DNA of 64,000 nt from RFSX01 sp965230215 (lineage in GTDB: Bacteria; Bacteroidota; Bacteroidia; Chitinophagales; Saprospiraceae): assembly GCA_965230215.1 (NCBI GenBank), contig CBDDKN010000001.1:1550001-1614000 (forward strand). Reading direction: 5' to 3'. Position numbers and translations under genes: made by a program. The notes beneath the pieces are model-generated. The model searched no databases, was not told where the DNA came from, and worked only from the letters and a program-made list of their open reading frames with translations. Of the stretch, positions 53,737 to 62,275 are shown piece by piece. Positions within the stretch are counted from its first letter, which is position 1. Every line of letters starts with the position of its first letter.

Positions 53737-54870
53737 ATGAAAAATATAATTGCTGTATTCCTGCTTATTGGCATTGCCGCATGTTCGGCACCCCAAGGAG
53801 ATAGTCTTGAGGACAAAAAAGCACTCCTTGCTGAAAAGAAAACGGCCTTAAGAGCAATTGAGAAAGAAATTGAAACGCTCAAGGCTGAGATTAACGAATT
53901 AGATCCACCGAAAGAAAAGCCAGCTGTTGTCGTGGAGTCTGCTAAAGTGGAAAAATCAAATTTTGAAAGATATGTAGAGGTTCAAGGAAAAGTTGAAGCT
54001 GATGAATTTGTCAATATAAGTTCAGAGATAGGTGGACGCCTGGTGAAGGTATATGTCAATGAAGGACAATATGTGAAGAAAGGACAATTGATAGCCACAA
54101 CAGATATATCTACATTGGAAAAGCAGATCGAGGAAATCAAAACTCAACTATCACTGGCAACAACGGTGTATGAAAGACAGAAACGATTGTGGGAACAAAA
54201 CATTGGGTCTGAAATTCAATACCTAGAAGCTAAAACTGGTAAGGAGGGCCTGGAGAAATCATTGGCCACACTCAACAGCCAGGTTGTAAAAAAGAATGTG
54301 TACTCCCCTATCAGCGGTTATGTAGATCGTGAGTTTATGAAGTCTGGAGAGACTTCATCTCCAGGAATGCCAATAGTTCAGATTCTCAACACCAGCAATG
54401 TCAAGATCACTGCTGATGTGCAGGAGAACTTTCTGAAATCCATTTCAAAAGGTGATAGTGTTCAGGTTGCATTTCCAGCATTGGGTATAAGTATCAATGA
54501 AACAATTGATCAAATTGGCAGGACCATAGACCTAAACAACAGAACATTTGAAATCGAAATTCAAACCAACAGTCAGAAAGGCAAACTAAAGCCCAATCTT
54601 CTATCCGTGCTGAAATTCAAAGACTATGAACAGAATGATATAATAAGCATACCTCTGGATGTCATTCAGGAAGAAGTAAACGGCCGCAAGTTTGTTTATC
54701 TCATCAAAGACGAGGACGGTAAGCAGATCGCAAGAAAATCCTATATCAATATTGGAGAATCTAATACTTCTGAAGTAATAGTCGAGTCCGGTATCGTTCA
54801 AGGTGATGAATTGATTACCATGGGAGCAAAAAGCGTCTCTGATGGTGACTTTGTTAAATCTAACTCTTAA
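53737..54870 (+). CDS. RND periplasmic adaptor (membrane fusion protein) lipoprotein
   Basis: This 377-residue lipoprotein has Cys16 in its lipobox (LIGIAACSAP). An N-terminal coiled coil (about 22-55; KALLAEKKTALRAIEKEIETLKAEINEL) is unusual for the family. Then come the biotinyl-lipoyl-like domain (about 65-100 and about 180-200: NISSEIGGRLVKVYVNEGQYVKKGQLIA ... VYSPISGYVDREFMKSGE), the alpha-hairpin (about 110-170) and a beta-barrel plus membrane-proximal domain. It links the RND pump with TolC. It follows the TolC gene and precedes the pump gene by 9 bases. Confidence 0.93.
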   Translation: MKNIIAVFLLIGIAACSAPQGDSLEDKKALLAEKKTALRAIEKEIETLKAEINELDPPKEKPAVVVESAKVEKSNFERYVEVQGKVEADEFVNISSEIGGRLVKVYVNEGQYVKKGQLIATTDISTLEKQIEEIKTQLSLATTVYERQKRLWEQNIGSEIQYLEAKTGKEGLEKSLATLNSQVVKKNVYSPISGYVDREFMKSGETSSPGMPIVQILNTSNVKITADVQENFLKSISKGDSVQVAFPALGISINETIDQIGRTIDLNNRTFEIEIQTNSQKGKLKPNLLSVLKFKDYEQNDIISIPLDVIQEEVNGRKFVYLIKDEDGKQIARKSYINIGESNTSEVIVESGIVQGDELITMGAKSVSDGDFVKSNS

Positions 54871-54879
54871 GAAGATATC

Positions 54880-57800
54880 ATGAAGAAGTTTATAAATGAA
54901 TTGAGGGAATTCAAACTCAGTTCTGTTGCTGTTGACAATGGGACAAGTGTATTCCTTATAACAATAATGATATTCTTGTTTGGTCTTCAGAGTTATAATA
55001 CGATGCCCAAAGAACAATATCCGGATGCCTCATTGCCGACGGTATATATCAACACACCATACTTTGGTAATTCAGCTGAAGAGATTGAAAACCTGATCAC
55101 AAGACCTTTGGAAAATGAAATTTCCTCGATCAGCGGACTCAAGGAAATTCAATCCACATGTGTGCAGGACTTTTCTATCATCATAGCAGAGTTTGACAGT
55201 GATATGGTCATCGAGGATGCCGTACAGAAAACCAAGGATGCGGTTGATAAGGCAAAGAAAGAATTACCAAATGACCTTGATCAAGATCCTTTGGTGGAAG
55301 AGATAAACTTTGCTGAGATACCAATCGTCACTGTTAATGTGTCCGGTGATTACACCATGGACGATCTGAGAGAATACGCCGAGTACTTGCAAGATAAATT
55401 GGAAGATATACCGGAAGTATCAGAAGCAGAAATGAAAGGTGCTCTCGAAAGGGAGGTAAAGGTCAATGTAGATCTTCTAAAAATGCAATCTCTCAAAGTC
55501 TCATTCATGGATATCGAAAATGCCATAGCGAGAGAAAACATAACCATGTCTGGTGGTGAATTGATCAACGATGACAAGAGACGTGCAGTAAGAATTATTG
55601 GTCAATTTGAGAACATGCAGGAGATTGAAAACCTCATTGTCAATTCAGAAAATCAAAAACCAATTTATCTGAAGGACATTGCAGAGATCGAGTATGGTTT
55701 TGAAGAAAGAACTTCTTATTCGCGTTCAGGCGTACTTCCTGTAATCTCTTTAGACATCATTAAAAGAAGCGGAGAAAACCTTTTGGCGACAGCCGATAAG
55801 ATTAAAGTTGTTCTGGAAGAAGCGGAAGCCAAATTACCAAGCGGTGTTACTGTAAGTCTTTTTAACGATCTATCAGTATATACCAGAAACGAGGTAAACA
55901 ATCTTGAGAACTCGATTATTTCGGGTGTAATCCTCGTAATTCTTGTTCTTCTATTCTTCCTTGGTCTGAGAAATGCGATGTTCGTTGGTATTGCGATTCC
56001 ACTATCAATGTTGACAGGTATTTTGATCCTCAACATTTTTGGCGTAACGATGAATATCGTTGTATTGTTCTCACTGATTCTTGCCCTGGGTCTATTGGTG
56101 GACAATGGTATTGTGGTTGTAGAGAATATATATCGCTATATGCAGAATGGTTATGAAGGAAGAGAAGCTGCAAAATATGGCGCAGGAGAGGTGGCATGGC
56201 CGATTATAGCTTCAACTGCAACCACATTGGCTGCATTTTTACCGCTATTGTTCTGGCCGGGAATCATGGGCGTATTCATGCAATACATGCCGATTACTCT
56301 GATCATCGTTCTGAGTTCATCATTATTTGTGGCATTGGTTATCAATCCTGTATTTACCAGTAGATTCATGAAGATTGTGGAAGCAGACAAGGAGAAAAGA
56401 GATGCCAAGAGAAAGAACAAAAATGTTCTTCTGGGTACAATCGTTATTCTTGTGATTGCAGGGTTAGCACATATTACCGGTACTCAGTGGCTGCGCAACT
56501 TATTGGTAATAGCTGCTTTGATAAACCTGATCAACCATTTCATATTTACACCAGGATCACTTGGTTTTCAAAACAGGATCCTTCCTATTCTTGAAAGATC
56601 TTATGACAGGTTTATCAGCTTCTGTCTAAAGGGGAAAAATGCAGCATTGACATTGCTGGCAACAGTTCTAATGCTTTTCGGAGCAATGGCTTTGTTCATG
56701 AACTTCATGCCGAAGATCTCATTCTTTCCTTCTGCAGATCCATTATACATTAACATATTCGTTGACTTGCCTATTGGAAGCGATATAGAAGCGACAAACA
56801 AGACAATGATAGAGCTCGAGAAAAAGGTATCCGATGTTATCAAGCCGTATGATGATATTGTTGAAGCGATATTGACGCAGATCGGTGAGAACACCAGTGA
56901 CCCTAATACACCTCCAGAGCCGGGTGTAACACCGAATAAAGCCCGTATGACGGTGCAGTTTGTCGAATATAAGTTCAGGAACGGTATCTCTACAAGAAAG
57001 ATCATGGAAGAGATTCGTGAGAAAATAAAAGGCAGTCCTGGTGTTCAAATTGTTGTTGATCAGAACGCTCAGGGACCACCAGCAGGTAAGCCGGTAAACC
57101 TTGAAATTCGAGGAGAAGATATCGACAGCTTGCTTGTATTGAGTAACAAAGTCAAGACATTTATAAATGCTCAAAATGTTCCTGGTATTGAAGAGCTGAA
57201 GTTGAATGTGGAATTGGGTAAGCCTGAGATGCTTATCAATATCGATCGGGAGGCTGCTCGAAGATATGGTATCAGTACCAGCCAGATTGCCAGTTCAATA
57301 CGAACCTCAATTTTTGGATCTGAAGCATCGAAGTACAAGGTGGGTGAAGATGAATATCCTATAATGGTAAGATTGAGCGAAGACTATAGAAATGATATCA
57401 GCAGTCTGATCAACCAATTGGTTACATTTAGAAACCAAAGCAATGGTCGGATCGTACAGGTTCCGATTTCATCTGTGGCAAGCTTTGAATATTCATCTAC
57501 CTACAATGCCATCCGCAGATTGGATTCAAGAAGGGTTATCACGATCAGCTCTAATGTTTTGGATGGATTCAATGCCAACGAAATAAATGCTGAATTGAGG
57601 GAGCTGATGGAAGACTATCCATTCCCTGAAGAATATACCTATGCTTTTACCGGAGAACAGCAGCAACAAGCAGAGGATATGGCCTTTTTGAATTCAGCAT
57701 TCATGGCAGCCGTATTTTTCATCTTCATTATTCTTGTGACCCAGTTTAATTCCCTTATTACGCCATTCATAATCATACTGTCCGTATTCTTCAGTTTGAT

Positions 57801-58326
57801 CGGTGTATTGTTGGGATACGTGGTTGCAGGTAATGAATTTAATATTATCTTCTCGGGTGTGGGTGTCATTTCACTGGCTGGTATTGTTGTTAACAATGCC
57901 ATAGTTCTTGTGGATTACGTTAACCTGCTGTTGAGGCGTAAGCGCCTTGATGCCAACATGGATAGTATATTTGACCTTGGCCTTGAAGAGGTGAAAGCTG
58001 GAGTTATTGAAGGAGGTGCTACGCGTTTGAGGCCTGTACTATTAACGGCGATCACGACTGTACTGGGTTTGATACCACTGGCGGTCGGATTCAACTTTAA
58101 CTTCTTTTCGTTCATCAGCAACTTGGACCCACAGATATTTATTGGAGGAGATAATACAGCCCTTTGGGGACCAATGGCCTGGACGATTATCTATGGAATT
58201 ATTTTCGCAACATTCCTAACTTTGGTAGTCGTTCCTGCGATGTATTGGTTGGCTTTCAGAGCCAAGTATGCATTACATCAAATGAAAAACAAGCCGAAGT
58301 CAGTACCTGCTACAGCGGAAGCTTAA
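54880..58326 (+). CDS. RND efflux permease (AcrB-like)
   Basis: This 1148-residue inner-membrane pump has the two duplicated RND halves with twelve core helices and large periplasmic loops. TM4 reads GLLVDNGIVVVENIYR, where AcrB has the proton-relay DD pair: Asp is kept and the second is Asn. The family is HAE-type (drug, detergent or bile-like substrates) rather than heavy-metal. Two insertions set it apart: about residues 510-565 add two hydrophobic segments after a basic stretch (DKEKRDAKRKNKNVLLGTIVILVIAG), and about 1075-1105 add NFFSFISNLDPQIFIGGDNTALWG before the last helix. It lies in the tetR-tolC-adaptor-pump-pdxH operon. Confidence 0.95.
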   Translation: MKKFINELREFKLSSVAVDNGTSVFLITIMIFLFGLQSYNTMPKEQYPDASLPTVYINTPYFGNSAEEIENLITRPLENEISSISGLKEIQSTCVQDFSIIIAEFDSDMVIEDAVQKTKDAVDKAKKELPNDLDQDPLVEEINFAEIPIVTVNVSGDYTMDDLREYAEYLQDKLEDIPEVSEAEMKGALEREVKVNVDLLKMQSLKVSFMDIENAIARENITMSGGELINDDKRRAVRIIGQFENMQEIENLIVNSENQKPIYLKDIAEIEYGFEERTSYSRSGVLPVISLDIIKRSGENLLATADKIKVVLEEAEAKLPSGVTVSLFNDLSVYTRNEVNNLENSIISGVILVILVLLFFLGLRNAMFVGIAIPLSMLTGILILNIFGVTMNIVVLFSLILALGLLVDNGIVVVENIYRYMQNGYEGREAAKYGAGEVAWPIIASTATTLAAFLPLLFWPGIMGVFMQYMPITLIIVLSSSLFVALVINPVFTSRFMKIVEADKEKRDAKRKNKNVLLGTIVILVIAGLAHITGTQWLRNLLVIAALINLINHFIFTPGSLGFQNRILPILERSYDRFISFCLKGKNAALTLLATVLMLFGAMALFMNFMPKISFFPSADPLYINIFVDLPIGSDIEATNKTMIELEKKVSDVIKPYDDIVEAILTQIGENTSDPNTPPEPGVTPNKARMTVQFVEYKFRNGISTRKIMEEIREKIKGSPGVQIVVDQNAQGPPAGKPVNLEIRGEDIDSLLVLSNKVKTFINAQNVPGIEELKLNVELGKPEMLINIDREAARRYGISTSQIASSIRTSIFGSEASKYKVGEDEYPIMVRLSEDYRNDISSLINQLVTFRNQSNGRIVQVPISSVASFEYSSTYNAIRRLDSRRVITISSNVLDGFNANEINAELRELMEDYPFPEEYTYAFTGEQQQQAEDMAFLNSAFMAAVFFIFIILVTQFNSLITPFIIILSVFFSLIGVLLGYVVAGNEFNIIFSGVGVISLAGIVVNNAIVLVDYVNLLLRRKRLDANMDSIFDLGLEEVKAGVIEGGATRLRPVLLTAITTVLGLIPLAVGFNFNFFSFISNLDPQIFIGGDNTALWGPMAWTIIYGIIFATFLTLVVVPAMYWLAFRAKYALHQMKNKPKSVPATAEA

Positions 58327-58336
58327 AAAATAGTAT

Positions 58337-58978
58337 ATGGATAATTTAGGACATAAGAGACAGAGTTACGAAATGCATTCCCTGGATAGAGAGGATCTCA
58401 ATTCAGATCCAATCAGACAATTCGAAACCTGGTTTCATGATGCAGAATTGGTGAAGGTCATAGAGCCCAATGCTATGGCATTGGCAACTTCAAGTCCTGA
58501 TGGTAAACCATCAGTAAGAATTGTTTTATTAAAAGGATTCGGAGAACGGGGTTTTGCCTTTTACACCAATTACAGCAGTTCTAAAGGTCAGCAATTGGCT
58601 GATAATCCAAATGCTGCACTTGTTTTCTGGTGGGATAAATTACAACGTCAGGTACGTATAGAAGGCACGGTAAGCAAACTATCCGAGTCTGAGTCAGAAA
58701 AGTATTTTCACTCCAGACCCCGAGGAAGTCAGCTTAGCGCAGCTGCATCACCACAAAGCCAGGTGGTTACCAAAGCAGAATTGCAATCTATGCGTAACAA
58801 GACAGAAGAAAAGTATGGCGATGAAGGTCTTGTACCAAAGCCCGAAGCCTGGGGAGGATATGTTTTGTATCCATCTCGAATTGAATTTTGGCAGGGAAGA
58901 GAAAACAGATATCATGATCGCTTTGCTTACAGCAGAAAAGAAAATGATGATTGGCTGATTGAAAGATTGGCACCATAA
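58337..58978 (+). CDS. pdxH: Pyridoxamine 5'-phosphate oxidase
   Basis: This 213-residue FMN enzyme oxidises pyridoxamine or pyridoxine phosphate to pyridoxal phosphate. Family signatures: DPIRQFETWFHDAEL, AMALATSSPDGKPSVRIVLLKGF, GFAFYTNYSSSKGQQLADNP, ALVFWW, RQVRIEGTVSKLSESES, YFHSRPRGSQLSAAASPQSQVV and the C-terminal RIEFWQGRENRYHDRFAYSR. It starts 10 bases after the pump gene and ends in a strong terminator, so it is cotranscribed with the efflux operon, an uncommon place for a vitamin B6 gene. Confidence 0.95.
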   Translation: MDNLGHKRQSYEMHSLDREDLNSDPIRQFETWFHDAELVKVIEPNAMALATSSPDGKPSVRIVLLKGFGERGFAFYTNYSSSKGQQLADNPNAALVFWWDKLQRQVRIEGTVSKLSESESEKYFHSRPRGSQLSAAASPQSQVVTKAELQSMRNKTEEKYGDEGLVPKPEAWGGYVLYPSRIEFWQGRENRYHDRFAYSRKENDDWLIERLAP

Positions 58979-58980
58979 AT

Positions 58981-59016
58981 AAAAAAGTCCATGCGTAACC
59001 GTATGGACTTTTTTTT
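58981..59016. terminator. Bidirectional terminator between pdxH and lrp
   Basis: AAAGTCCAT-GCG, loop TAAC, CGT-ATGGACTTT has 9 perfect pairs plus three further inner pairs (one G-U). It is flanked by A and T runs on both sides and serves both convergent genes. Confidence 0.9.
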
Positions 59017-59017
59017 A

Positions 59018-59467
59018 TTATTTCTTTTTCATGTTCAATGAGATGAAAGACTCTACCCTGCCGATGTTTGGCACATCGAATAGTTTTTCCATGATAAATT
59101 CCTTGTAACCGTCCATATCTTCTACAAGAATTTTGACAATAAAATCCGTACTTCCTGAAACAGCATGCACTTCCGTGATGTCAGGAATGGCCAAAAGATT
59201 GGCTTCAAGTTCAGCGAATAATTTCTTGGTATGGTTGCGTAAGGAAATATGTGCAAAGGCAATAAGTCGCTTCCCTATCAATTCCTCATCGACATTGATT
59301 GTGTAGGATTGAATGACACCGGCCCGTTCTAATTTTTTAATCCGCTCATAAATTGGCGTAGGCGAAAGTTTAAGCTTTTCCGAAAGACTTTTCACAGTGG
59401 CTTTGCCATCAGCTTTTAGAGCTTCCAAAAGCCCTTCATCAATCTTATCCAGTTCATATCTATCCAT
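59018..59467 (-). CDS. Lrp/AsnC-family transcriptional regulator
   Basis: This 149-residue protein has an N-terminal helix-turn-helix (about residues 8-55: DEGLLEALKADGKATVKSLSEKLKLSPTPIYERIKKLERAGVIQSY) and a C-terminal RAM/AsnC effector domain (about 65-145). It is divergent from the 2-oxoacid dehydrogenase E1 gene, and Lrp-type regulators sensing branched-chain amino acids commonly control such genes. A 15-base site matching the Escherichia coli Lrp consensus at 14 of 15 positions lies at 59471-59485, directly before its start, suggesting autoregulation. Confidence 0.92.
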   Translation of the reverse strand: MDRYELDKIDEGLLEALKADGKATVKSLSEKLKLSPTPIYERIKKLERAGVIQSYTINVDEELIGKRLIAFAHISLRNHTKKLFAELEANLLAIPDITEVHAVSGSTDFIVKILVEDMDGYKEFIMEKLFDVPNIGRVESFISLNMKKK

Positions 59468-59470
59468 GCT

Positions 59471-59485
59471 TAGAATATTTTTCTT
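59471..59485. promoter_or_regulatory. Lrp-box-like operator
   Basis: TAGAATATTTTTCTT matches YAGHAWATTWTDCTR, the E. coli Lrp consensus, except at the last position. It lies 4 bases upstream of the lrp ATG, in the lrp leader. A second A/T-rich dyad (GAATA, nine bases, TATTC) lies between it and the E1 promoter. A short A/T-rich motif can match by chance. Confidence 0.4.
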
Positions 59486-59584
59486 GAAGGAACTTAATAA
59501 AAATACTCATTTTCTAAAAATATAGGAATATTAGGTATTTATTCTATAATAGACTACAAACACAGCATAAAACTCCAGATTATG

Positions 59585-59592
59585 TACCTTTG
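59585..59592 (+). promoter_or_regulatory. -7 box of the E1 gene
   Basis: TACCTTTG, a full TAnnTTTG match. It implies transcription from about 59599, so the TTG at 59590 cannot be the start codon. Confidence 0.65.
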
Positions 59593-59613
59593 TTGGATAA
59601 TTCCCACCTGAAG

Positions 59614-61683
59614 ATGAACATGAAGAAGAAACTAAGCATAGATAGCTCTGTCTTGTTAAACGCATTTGAATTGATGTGTACTGCCAAATCATTGGCTGAA
59701 CTATATGAAGATAATTTCAAGCAGGTTTCCAAATATGTTCATGCGACCTCTCGCGGCCATGAAGCTATTCAGATAGCCACAGGAATGCAGCTTGAGCCAT
59801 TTGATTATGCTTACCCTTATTATAGAGATGATGCATTTCTGTTATCAATAGGAATGACCCCTAAGGATTTGATGCTTCAACTCCTGGCCAAAAAAGATGA
59901 TCCATTTTCAGGGGGACGCACTTATTACTCCCACCCTTCTCTTCGCGATGATGACAAGGTGAAAATACCTCACCAATCCTCAGCAACAGGCATGCAAGCC
60001 ATCCCGGCTACAGGAACAGCCATGGGTATGCAATACAAGGAAATCAAGGGTCTCGACACTTCTGAAGACTTCCCGATTGTGGTCTGTTCTCTCGGCGATG
60101 CAAGCATTACAGAAGGTGAAGTATCTGAAGCATTTCAGATGGCCGCCTTAAGGCAATTACCTATACTCTATCTTATTCAGGATAACGAATGGGATATTTC
60201 TGCTTCAGCCGATGAAGTACGTGCACAGGATGCATATGATTTCATAAAAGGCTTTCATGGCATTAAAGCCAAGAGCATCGACGGAAGTGATTTCAAACAA
60301 TGTTATAAAGCCGCTGCATCAGCGATAAAATACATCAGGAAAAATAGAAAGCCATTTCTTTTACATGCCAAAGTACCTCTTCTTAATCATCATACTTCTG
60401 GTGTAAGAATGGAATGGTATCGTGATGATCTGGAACAAGACAAGTTGATGGACCCCTATCCAAAAATGATCAAACTCCTCACTGACAATGGTGTCACTCA
60501 GAATGAAATAGATGAAATTGAAAGCAAGGTAAAAGAGGACATTCAAAGTCAATTCGAAGAGGCACTTGAGATGCCTGATCCTGAAACTGATTCAATCTAT
60601 GATCACATATTTGCTCCAAGCCCAGTAACTGAAGAATTGGGACAACGCGTAGGCAACAGCAAAGATGAAACCGTCATGGTTGACTGCGCTTTGCACGCCA
60701 TTGAAGAGCTTATGTATAAGCATGACGAGTGCATGTTATACGGTCAGGATGTCGGACATAGATTGGGTGGTGTGTTTAGAGAAGCCGCGACACTGGCTCA
60801 AAAATTTGGTCGCGAACGTGTATTTAACACGCCTATCCAGGAAGCATTTATTGTTGGTTCCACAGTGGGTATGTCATCTGTAGGTCTTAAACCGATAGTC
60901 GAGGTACAATTTGCTGACTACATTTGGCCAGGACTGAATCAACTCTTCACAGAAGTTTCCAGATCCAATTACCTAACAAACGGGAAATGGCCTGTAAGCA
61001 TGATCTTACGTGTTCCTTGTGGGGCTTATGGATCTGGAGGACCATATCATTCCAGTAGTGTAGAATCAGTGGTTACAAACATCATTGGCGTCAAGGTGAT
61101 ATATCCTAGCAATGGAGCGGATTTAAAAGGACTTATGAAAGCCGCTTACTATGATCCCAATCCAGTAGTATGCTTCGAGCACAAAGGATTGTATTGGTCT
61201 AAAGTACCGGGTACGGCTGCTGCAAGAGTCATAGAACCAGATGAAGACTATATACTTCCACTGGGTAAAGCCAATATCGTATTAAAGGCTGATGAAGATA
61301 AAATTGAGGAAGGAAACAGCATGTGCATCATTACTTACGGTATGGGGGTTCATTGGGCATTAAATGCGGCCAAGAGTTTTGAAGGGCAAGTATCAATTCT
61401 TGATCTGCGTACACTGGTGCCGCTTGATACAGATGCAATCTATGAACTATGCGAAAGTCATGGCAAGTGCCTTGTACTGACAGAAGAACCAGAGCGAGCT
61501 GGCTTTGCAAGATCGATCAGCAGTCTTATTCAGGAAAACTGCTTTGAATCCCTTGATGCTCCCGTACAGGTCTTGGGTTCAGAAAACCTTCCTGCTATTC
61601 CAATCCATTCTGATCTTGAAAAAGCCACATTACCGAATGCCGACAAGCTAAAATCAAAAATCCGTGTAATTTTGGATTATTGA
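59614..61683 (+). CDS. Fused alpha-beta E1 of the branched-chain 2-oxoacid dehydrogenase complex
   Basis: From ATG 59614 the protein has 689 residues (ATG 59620 is an alternative). The alpha half (about 20-345) has the TPP site from GDASITEGEVSEAFQMAALRQLPILYLIQDNEWDIS (usual GDG reads GDA). The beta half (about 355-685) has IQEAFIVGSTVGMSSVGLKPIVEVQFADYIWPGLNQL and ends LEKATLPNADKLKSKIRVILDY. The enzyme decarboxylates 2-oxoacids from Val, Leu and Ile, passing the acyl group to E2. Fused alpha-beta forms are common in Bacteroidota. ilvE in the window makes its substrates. It is divergent from the Lrp-type regulator and followed by a TetR gene. Confidence 0.92.
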   Translation: MNMKKKLSIDSSVLLNAFELMCTAKSLAELYEDNFKQVSKYVHATSRGHEAIQIATGMQLEPFDYAYPYYRDDAFLLSIGMTPKDLMLQLLAKKDDPFSGGRTYYSHPSLRDDDKVKIPHQSSATGMQAIPATGTAMGMQYKEIKGLDTSEDFPIVVCSLGDASITEGEVSEAFQMAALRQLPILYLIQDNEWDISASADEVRAQDAYDFIKGFHGIKAKSIDGSDFKQCYKAAASAIKYIRKNRKPFLLHAKVPLLNHHTSGVRMEWYRDDLEQDKLMDPYPKMIKLLTDNGVTQNEIDEIESKVKEDIQSQFEEALEMPDPETDSIYDHIFAPSPVTEELGQRVGNSKDETVMVDCALHAIEELMYKHDECMLYGQDVGHRLGGVFREAATLAQKFGRERVFNTPIQEAFIVGSTVGMSSVGLKPIVEVQFADYIWPGLNQLFTEVSRSNYLTNGKWPVSMILRVPCGAYGSGGPYHSSSVESVVTNIIGVKVIYPSNGADLKGLMKAAYYDPNPVVCFEHKGLYWSKVPGTAAARVIEPDEDYILPLGKANIVLKADEDKIEEGNSMCIITYGMGVHWALNAAKSFEGQVSILDLRTLVPLDTDAIYELCESHGKCLVLTEEPERAGFARSISSLIQENCFESLDAPVQVLGSENLPAIPIHSDLEKATLPNADKLKSKIRVILDY

Positions 61684-61691
61684 TCGGTGAT

Positions 61692-62267
61692 ATGTCAGAA
61701 ATCAACAGAAAGGCACTTATTAAGAATACAGCAGCGCGTCTTTTCAGGAAGAAAGGATTCAAAGCTACGAGTATGCAGGACATAGCTGATGTGCTCGACA
61801 TTAAAGCTGCCAGCCTTTACAACCATATTGGATCAAAGCAGGAAATCCTTCAGGAATTATGTCTGAATATTGCAGATAGTTTTTCAGAGGGCATGCAGGA
61901 CATAAAGTCATCCAGTCTGGATAATATCGAAAAACTTGAAGCCCTGGTCAATCTGCATGTTGAACTGACACTGCAATATAGGGATAGCATTGCTTTGATT
62001 ACAGGTGAATGGATTCATCTGGGTGAACCACATCTGACAAATTACAAAGCACAGCGTGATCAATATGAGAAAGACTTTATGACCATTCTTAAAGCCTGTA
62101 AGAAAGACAAATTGATCGATGACAAGATCAATCTTGAACTTGCACTCTTCTCCATACTTTCAAGCCTGCATTGGCTCTACAACTGGTATAACAAGAACAA
62201 AGGCATCAGTAAGATAGAGCTGTCCAAGCAACTCAAGGAAGTCCTGCTAAAAGGCATTATTAAATAA
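61692..62267 (+). CDS. TetR/AcrR-family regulator downstream of E1
   Basis: ATG 61692 gives 191 residues, starting 8 bases after the E1 stop; a TTG at 61680 would overlap E1 by 4 bases. The HTH is KNTAARLFRKKGFKATSMQDIADVLDIKAASLYNHIGSKQEILQEL (about residues 8-53). The C-terminal domain has an LHxE-type segment (LVNLHVELTLQYRDSIALITGEWIHL) that resembles TetR regulators of fatty-acid or phenylacetate degradation. It probably responds to an acyl-CoA derived from branched-chain oxidation (inference). Confidence 0.9.
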   Translation: MSEINRKALIKNTAARLFRKKGFKATSMQDIADVLDIKAASLYNHIGSKQEILQELCLNIADSFSEGMQDIKSSSLDNIEKLEALVNLHVELTLQYRDSIALITGEWIHLGEPHLTNYKAQRDQYEKDFMTILKACKKDKLIDDKINLELALFSILSSLHWLYNWYNKNKGISKIELSKQLKEVLLKGIIK

Positions 62268-62275
62268 GATTGAGC

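Noticed and set aside
59590..59613. TTG start of the E1 gene at 59590
   Set aside because: It lies within the TACCTTTG promoter box, so it should be upstream of the transcript.
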